Source: Candidatus Acidiferrales bacterium (GTDB taxonomy: Bacteria; Acidobacteriota; Terriglobia; Acidiferrales; UBA7541). Taken from it: DNA of 11,557 nt. The position numbers and the translations under genes were made by a program. The notes below the pieces were generated by a model. That model was not told the origin of the DNA and made no database searches. It saw nothing but the letters and a program-made list of their open reading frames with translations. Positions 8,545-11,557 of the stretch are shown here, piece by piece (position 1 is the first letter of the stretch; every line of letters starts with the position of its first letter). The DNA is taken from NCBI GenBank assembly GCA_955651735.1, contig CATPAM010000118.1, forward strand, positions 1-11,557. The letters are read 5' to 3'.

Positions 8545-8565
8545 TGTTTCCTTGAATCGTCCTCG

Positions 8566-9600
8566 TTACTGGACCTTCGCCAGCGCCATCTCTTCCTTAG
8601 CGATCACTTCTTTAGGCAGCTTCGCATAAGACAACTGCTCAGTGTAGTTCTGCCCGTCGGTCAGCATCCATTTCACGAACGCCTTGATCGCGTCACGTTT
8701 CGCCGCGTCCGAGAATCTCTCCGGAATTAAAAGCCACGTAAAGCTCGCGATCGGGTAAGCCGTCTTGCCCGGCGGGTCGGTGATCGAAACCCGGAAATCA
8801 TCCGGCATCGTCTTGGCCACAGCCGCTGCAGCCGCGCTGACGCTGGCTAGATCGGCTTTGACAAAAACGCCTGAAGAGTTCTTAACATTTCCGTAGGGAA
8901 TATTGTTAGATACTGCGTAGATCAGTTCCACGTAACCAATCGAATTGGGCGCATTCTTGATCTGACCGGTAACCCCCTCATTGCCCTTGCCACCAAGACC
9001 CACGGGCCAGTTAACCGAGGCACCCTTGCCGACTTTGCTTTTCCATTCTTCGCTGACCTTCGAGAGGTAATCGGTCCAAATGTAAGTGGTGCCGCTGCCA
9101 TCCGAGCGGTGCACCACCACGATGTCACTACCGGGAAGGTTCACTCCTTTGTTCGCCGCGACGATTGCTGGGTCGTTCCATTTTGTTATCTTCCCCAGGA
9201 AGATTCCAGCCAAGGCTTCAGGAGTGAAATTCAGAGCAGTTGAAACGCCAGGGATGTTATACGTCGGCACGTCGGCGCCGAGCACCGTTGGAAAATGCAA
9301 AATCCCGAATCCGTGCTTCTCTTGAAATGCTTTTATCTGCTCATCGTTCATCGGACCGTCGGAGGCGCCAAAATCGACGGTGCCTTCTGTCACCTGCCTG
9401 ATTCCTCCGCCCGACCCGATCGATTGATAGTTAATTTCTACCGTAGGATTTTTCTTTTGATATTCATCAAACCATTTTGAATAAATCGGATACGGAAATG
9501 TCGCGCCTGCTCCGTTGATAGAAAGCGCGGCATGCACCAAAACAGCCGCCATCATTGTGAGAGCGAGGGTAACCACGCTCACGCCTACAATTCGCTTCAT
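8566..9600 (-). CDS. pstS: PstS, phosphate-binding periplasmic protein
   Basis: A 344-residue substrate-binding protein that captures phosphate outside the inner membrane and delivers it to PstC/PstA. Residues 1-24 form a signal peptide (MKRIVG, hydrophobic core, VHA then ALSING). There is no lipobox cysteine, so the mature protein should be free in the periplasm. Phosphate-binding elements are all present: GAGATFP (30-36), SIGSGGG (60-66), DFGASDG (76-82) and HRSDGSGTT (164-172). GAGATFPYPIYSKWFDEY is the canonical PstS start. The ATG at 9600 has GGAGAG 6 nt upstream. It is the first gene of the operon, and a Pho-box-like repeat lies 57 nt before it. The 21 nt gap to pstC holds no obvious attenuating hairpin. 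Confidence 0.97.
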   Translation of the reverse strand: MKRIVGVSVVTLALTMMAAVLVHAALSINGAGATFPYPIYSKWFDEYQKKNPTVEINYQSIGSGGGIRQVTEGTVDFGASDGPMNDEQIKAFQEKHGFGILHFPTVLGADVPTYNIPGVSTALNFTPEALAGIFLGKITKWNDPAIVAANKGVNLPGSDIVVVHRSDGSGTTYIWTDYLSKVSEEWKSKVGKGASVNWPVGLGGKGNEGVTGQIKNAPNSIGYVELIYAVSNNIPYGNVKNSSGVFVKADLASVSAAAAAVAKTMPDDFRVSITDPPGKTAYPIASFTWLLIPERFSDAAKRDAIKAFVKWMLTDGQNYTEQLSYAKLPKEVIAKEEMALAKVQ

Positions 9601-9657
9601 GTATTTCTCTCCATCTTCACGATTTACCGACTGATGCTCCCCAGTGTCCCCCTCCTG

Positions 9658-9675
9658 TGTTACAGCATTGTTACA
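9658..9675 (-). promoter_or_regulatory. Pho-box-like direct repeat upstream of pstS
   Basis: On the minus strand two identical heptamers TGTAACA are separated by four bases (ATGC), an 11-bp period. Read one base earlier, the units are TTGTAAC and CTGTAAC, matching the CTGT.A. core of the Escherichia coli PhoB half-site. PhoB and PhoP operators are tandem heptamers with the same 11-bp period. The box ends 57 nt before the pstS start. A poor -10 candidate, GACACT (9648-9643), lies 9 bp downstream. A weak third unit (TTCAACA, 9696-9690) lies upstream. The location fits phosphate-starvation control, but the acidobacterial operator is not something I can verify. Confidence 0.55.
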
Positions 9676-9720
9676 ATCGCCGTCGCTTCTGTTGAAACTC
9701 GATTTTTCCCGAACATTTCC

Positions 9721-9747
9721 GTAAGCCTACGGCCCCAAAGGGCTTAC
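9721..9747 (-). repeat. inverted repeat near the intron-remnant breakpoint
   Basis: GTAAGCC (9721-9727) and GGCTTAC (9741-9747) are perfect 7-base inverted repeats around a 13-base GC-rich loop. No T-run follows on either strand, so it is not a standard terminator. It marks roughly where recognisable group II intron sequence ends. Confidence 0.45.
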
Positions 9748-9983
9748 CAAGCACCCTGCACGGTCAGGCGGCATGCTCCCATGGATAGCGCTTCGCTGCC
9801 ATTTGCCAGGTCGCCCGAACACTGCCTGCCTCACATCCAGTTCTTGTTCATCGGCTCGCGTCTTTGCTCCACGCTTCTTTCGGACCTCACCTCACAGTTC
9901 GGCCCTTGCGCTTCGCTATCACTTCACCTCCATCTGGTTGTGAAGAGGACTTGCACCTCCCAGCTGTCGGACATGCTCGGCAC
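9748..9983 (-). mobile_element. group IIC intron remnant: 5' end and domain I only
   Basis: Read on the minus strand from 9983, the sequence begins GTGCCGAGCATG and continues with GGAGGTGCAAGTCCTC (9960-9945), GATAGCGAAGCGCAAGGGC, a GAGGTCCGAAAGAAGC block, GAGCAAAGACGCGAGCC and GAACAAGAACTGGATGTGAGGC (ends 9828). The order and wording follow domain I of bacterial group IIC introns as I remember the Oceanobacillus iheyensis intron (GUGUGCCCGGCAUG; GGGUGAGAGUCCC; ACGCAAGGG; AAUCUGAAGGAAGC; GGCAAACC; GAACACGAACUUCAUAUGAGGC). Similarity fades at about 9750-9740. No domain V hairpin and no reverse transcriptase frame are seen before pstS. The element starts 9 nt after a terminator hairpin, the usual group IIC insertion setting. 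The 3' limit is uncertain. An opposite-strand frame through it is a by-product. Confidence 0.7.
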
Positions 9984-10029
9984 ATCAAAAAGAATCGAGG
10001 GCAGCCCCGCAAAGGGCTGCCCTCGATTT
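9984..10029 (-). terminator. intrinsic terminator of the porin-like gene
   Basis: A perfect 15-bp stem (9993-10007 with 10014-10028) closes a 6-base loop and is GC-rich in its upper part (GAGGGCAGCCC). On the minus strand the stem is followed by CTTTTTGAT. It lies about 36 nt past the porin stop codon at 10064. The T-run exists only on the minus strand side, so it serves that gene. It also insulates the pst operon from porin transcription. Confidence 0.9.
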
Positions 10030-10063
10030 CCTCTCTACTTTTCTACTCTACTTGCGCTCGACT

Positions 10064-11440
10064 CTAGGGTATGTAGTAGCGGAACGACGTCCAAATCATA
10101 TTGTCGACCGCCTTCGGCGAAACGCCCGGCGTGCCCGCTGGCAGCCCGCCGCTCCCGGACCATCCGCTCTTCGTGATGTAGGAATACGCGATGCCCCATC
10201 GCATTCCGCCTTTCGGTCCGTTGTAGAACTTGTGCCAGAACCCCAGCGTCCCTTCCGTGATGATTCGGATGTCTCCCGCGCAAGTCCCGCCCGTCGCCGG
10301 TGTAAACGATCCCGTCGGAGGCCGTTCCGTGCTGCATCCGCTATTATTCGCCGCGGGATTTCCGTATCCGCCGATTCCCGTCGTCGAAATCGTCGTCTTG
10401 GTTGTCGCTGGATATGCCGGTTGTGCACCTGAGGCCGGAATCGCCGGCGTCGCGGTCACCGTAACGCTGCTGTACCCGGTATATCCGGCGCGAAACGCGT
10501 ATTCGGACCCGCCGTAAAGGTAAATGTCCAGTTTCGGATTCGGATGGAATTCCAGCACGCCCAATCCGTGCGCCGTGCGAATCAACGCCGCAGAGCCATC
10601 CGGCCGGAACGTCTCGTCCGCAAGCTGTGCCGAGCCATACCGCCCGATGCCGTCGCCGGCCACGCCCTTCAGGCCGAAGTCCAGCTTCTTGTTGAACAGC
10701 GGTACACGCAAGCTTGCGCCCAATCCGCCGCCAGTTCGCGTGTCGTCAAACGCTCCAAGCGCGCTCGGTGCCGTTGACGCATCCACTGGGCAAGCCAAAA
10801 CCGTCGGCGTTGCCGGCGCTGGAGTATTTCCGGCGTTCGTTCCCACCACGCTGCACGGGAAAATCCTGTTCCGAAACGTGCTGATAATCCCGAACAGCTC
10901 GTAATGGCCGTAACCCGGATCCGCCGCCGCCTTGATAATGATGTCCGGCGCCTTGTTCACCGTATATCCGGTCGCATCAAACGCGTTGAGCAACCCTCCA
11001 GCCTGTCCAGGAGCGTTGATGAAGAAGTTCTGCGACGTCGTCACCGCGCCCACCGCGTTCGTGCTGGTGAACGTCGTGAACCCGCGTCCGCCCAGCGTCG
11101 CTTGTGGACCTTCCACCGATAGCCCCAGCGCAAACTTCCCGCCGAAGTCCTTCACGACGCGGAAAGCATATTGCCGCGCCCACGTGAAGCCCACCACGTA
11201 TTGCGGATCGATCATCATTGGCAGCGCTTCCTGGCGATTTTGAATTCCCTTGCGGTCCTCCGTCGCCAGCGTCCACATTTGCCCGCCGGTGAACGACCAT
11301 CCGCTGTCCAGCGCCAACTGCCCCCAGACTTGCCGCTGCCGGAATGGATAGCTGTTGATCTGCCGGTTGTTCGACGTCACACCCGCGATCAGGAAGTCAC
11401 CCTCATAGTAGCCGGTCAGCTTGGCGCTCCCGCCCTTTGA
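10064..11440 (-). CDS. porin-like outer-membrane beta-barrel protein, N-terminus missing or frameshifted
   Basis: About 458 residues of a beta-barrel protein remain. Sequence such as KLTGYYEGDFLIAGVTSNN, SYPFRQRQVWGQLALDSGW, FTGGQMWTLATEDRKGI, LPMMIDPQYVVGFTWARQY and PGYGHYELFGIISTFRNRIF matches a porin-like family I know from Acidobacteriota. Alternating hydrophobic residues, many Gly/Tyr/Phe and a tyrosine-rich C-terminus (SFRYYIP) fit an outer-membrane channel. A signal peptide and ~100 N-terminal residues should precede this, but the frame meets a TAG at 11455-11453 and upstream bases do not resume the family. The GTG at 11452 is only formally a start. A loop with CSTERPPTGSF and GGTCAGDIR holds two cysteines. 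The solute is unknown; a phosphate link is only suggested by the neighbouring operon. Confidence 0.75.
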   Translation of the reverse strand, partial: SKGGSAKLTGYYEGDFLIAGVTSNNRQINSYPFRQRQVWGQLALDSGWSFTGGQMWTLATEDRKGIQNRQEALPMMIDPQYVVGFTWARQYAFRVVKDFGGKFALGLSVEGPQATLGGRGFTTFTSTNAVGAVTTSQNFFINAPGQAGGLLNAFDATGYTVNKAPDIIIKAAADPGYGHYELFGIISTFRNRIFPCSVVGTNAGNTPAPATPTVLACPVDASTAPSALGAFDDTRTGGGLGASLRVPLFNKKLDFGLKGVAGDGIGRYGSAQLADETFRPDGSAALIRTAHGLGVLEFHPNPKLDIYLYGGSEYAFRAGYTGYSSVTVTATPAIPASGAQPAYPATTKTTISTTGIGGYGNPAANNSGCSTERPPTGSFTPATGGTCAGDIRIITEGTLGFWHKFYNGPKGGMRWGIAYSYITKSGWSGSGGLPAGTPGVSPKAVDNMIWTSFRYYIP

Positions 11441-11557
11441 TACAAAAACCACCTACCCCCCCAATTCCCCCCCTGTGAAGTACGACTCCCCACCCTACGA
11501 CAGCGAGTTCCCCGGAACCGGAAAATACGTGACCGACGATTTCATGTCCGCCGAATA
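11441..11557. other. anomalous right edge with two C7 runs
   Basis: This stretch does not continue the porin family in any minus-strand frame. It holds two C7 runs (11456-11462 and 11467-11473) around AATT. On the plus strand one frame is open to the edge and reads VKYDSPPYDSEFPGTGKYV then TDDFMSAE, which looks protein-like but is not recognised. A minus frame is open too. A chimeric or poor-quality contig end is the simplest reading. Confidence 0.45.

Noticed and set aside
9721..9747. Inverted repeat considered as intron domain V
   Set aside because: Domain V is a ~34-nt hairpin with a catalytic AGC triad and a two-base bulge. This repeat has a 7-bp stem, a 13-base loop and no such triad placement.
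9532..10176. Plus-strand open frames across the porin-pstS gap, including one reading VRPLRFAITSPPSG at about 9864-10067
   Set aside because: They run antisense to the group II intron remnant and across the terminator. Such frames are by-products of intron sequence.

Overview
The window looks like bacterial chromosome from an Acidobacteriota member, probably a soil or peat metagenome contig. The evidence is moderately high GC, a beta-barrel protein of a type I know from acidobacterial genomes (sequence such as KLTGYYEGDF and GVTSNNRQINSYPFRQRQ), a small conserved protein (RAGDVLLPASG, FRWEIPYQFIVRL) and a DinB-like protein, both also resembling acidobacterial ones. Species-level assignment is not possible from the sequence alone.

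Layout. Positions 1-820 (minus) hold a beta-hydroxyacid dehydrogenase cut by the left edge. Positions 949-1299 (minus) encode a small conserved protein of unknown function. A divergent promoter region (1300-1494) separates it from a secreted metal-dependent amidohydrolase (1495-2832, plus). A DinB-like gene (2845-3330, plus) follows and is broken by four single-base frameshifts. Next is a large GT-C-like polytopic membrane protein (3417-5165, plus). Its stop codon overlaps the stop codon of phoU, which ends the convergent phosphate operon.

The core of the window is a complete high-affinity phosphate uptake operon on the minus strand: pstS (9600-8566), pstC, pstA, pstB, phoU (to 5162). The genes are tightly packed, with a 21 nt gap, an ATGA overlap, a 1 nt gap and a 53 nt gap. 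PstS binds phosphate outside the inner membrane, PstC and PstA form the channel, PstB hydrolyses ATP, and PhoU links transport to Pho signalling. Upstream of pstS is a two-unit direct repeat with 11-bp periodicity that looks like a PhoB/PhoP operator. No phoB or phoR is present here.

Upstream of the operon, also on the minus strand, is a porin-like gene (10064 to about 11440) ending in a strong intrinsic terminator (9984-10029). Starting 9 nt beyond that hairpin, at 9983, is a sequence that reads on the minus strand as domain I of a bacterial group IIC intron. No reverse transcriptase gene and no domain V follow. This 5'-only intron remnant, sitting where group IIC introns insert (just after a terminator) and directly before the pst promoter region, is the most interesting non-coding signal here. 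The last ~105 bases contain two C7 runs, break the porin reading frame and look like a low-quality or chimeric contig end.
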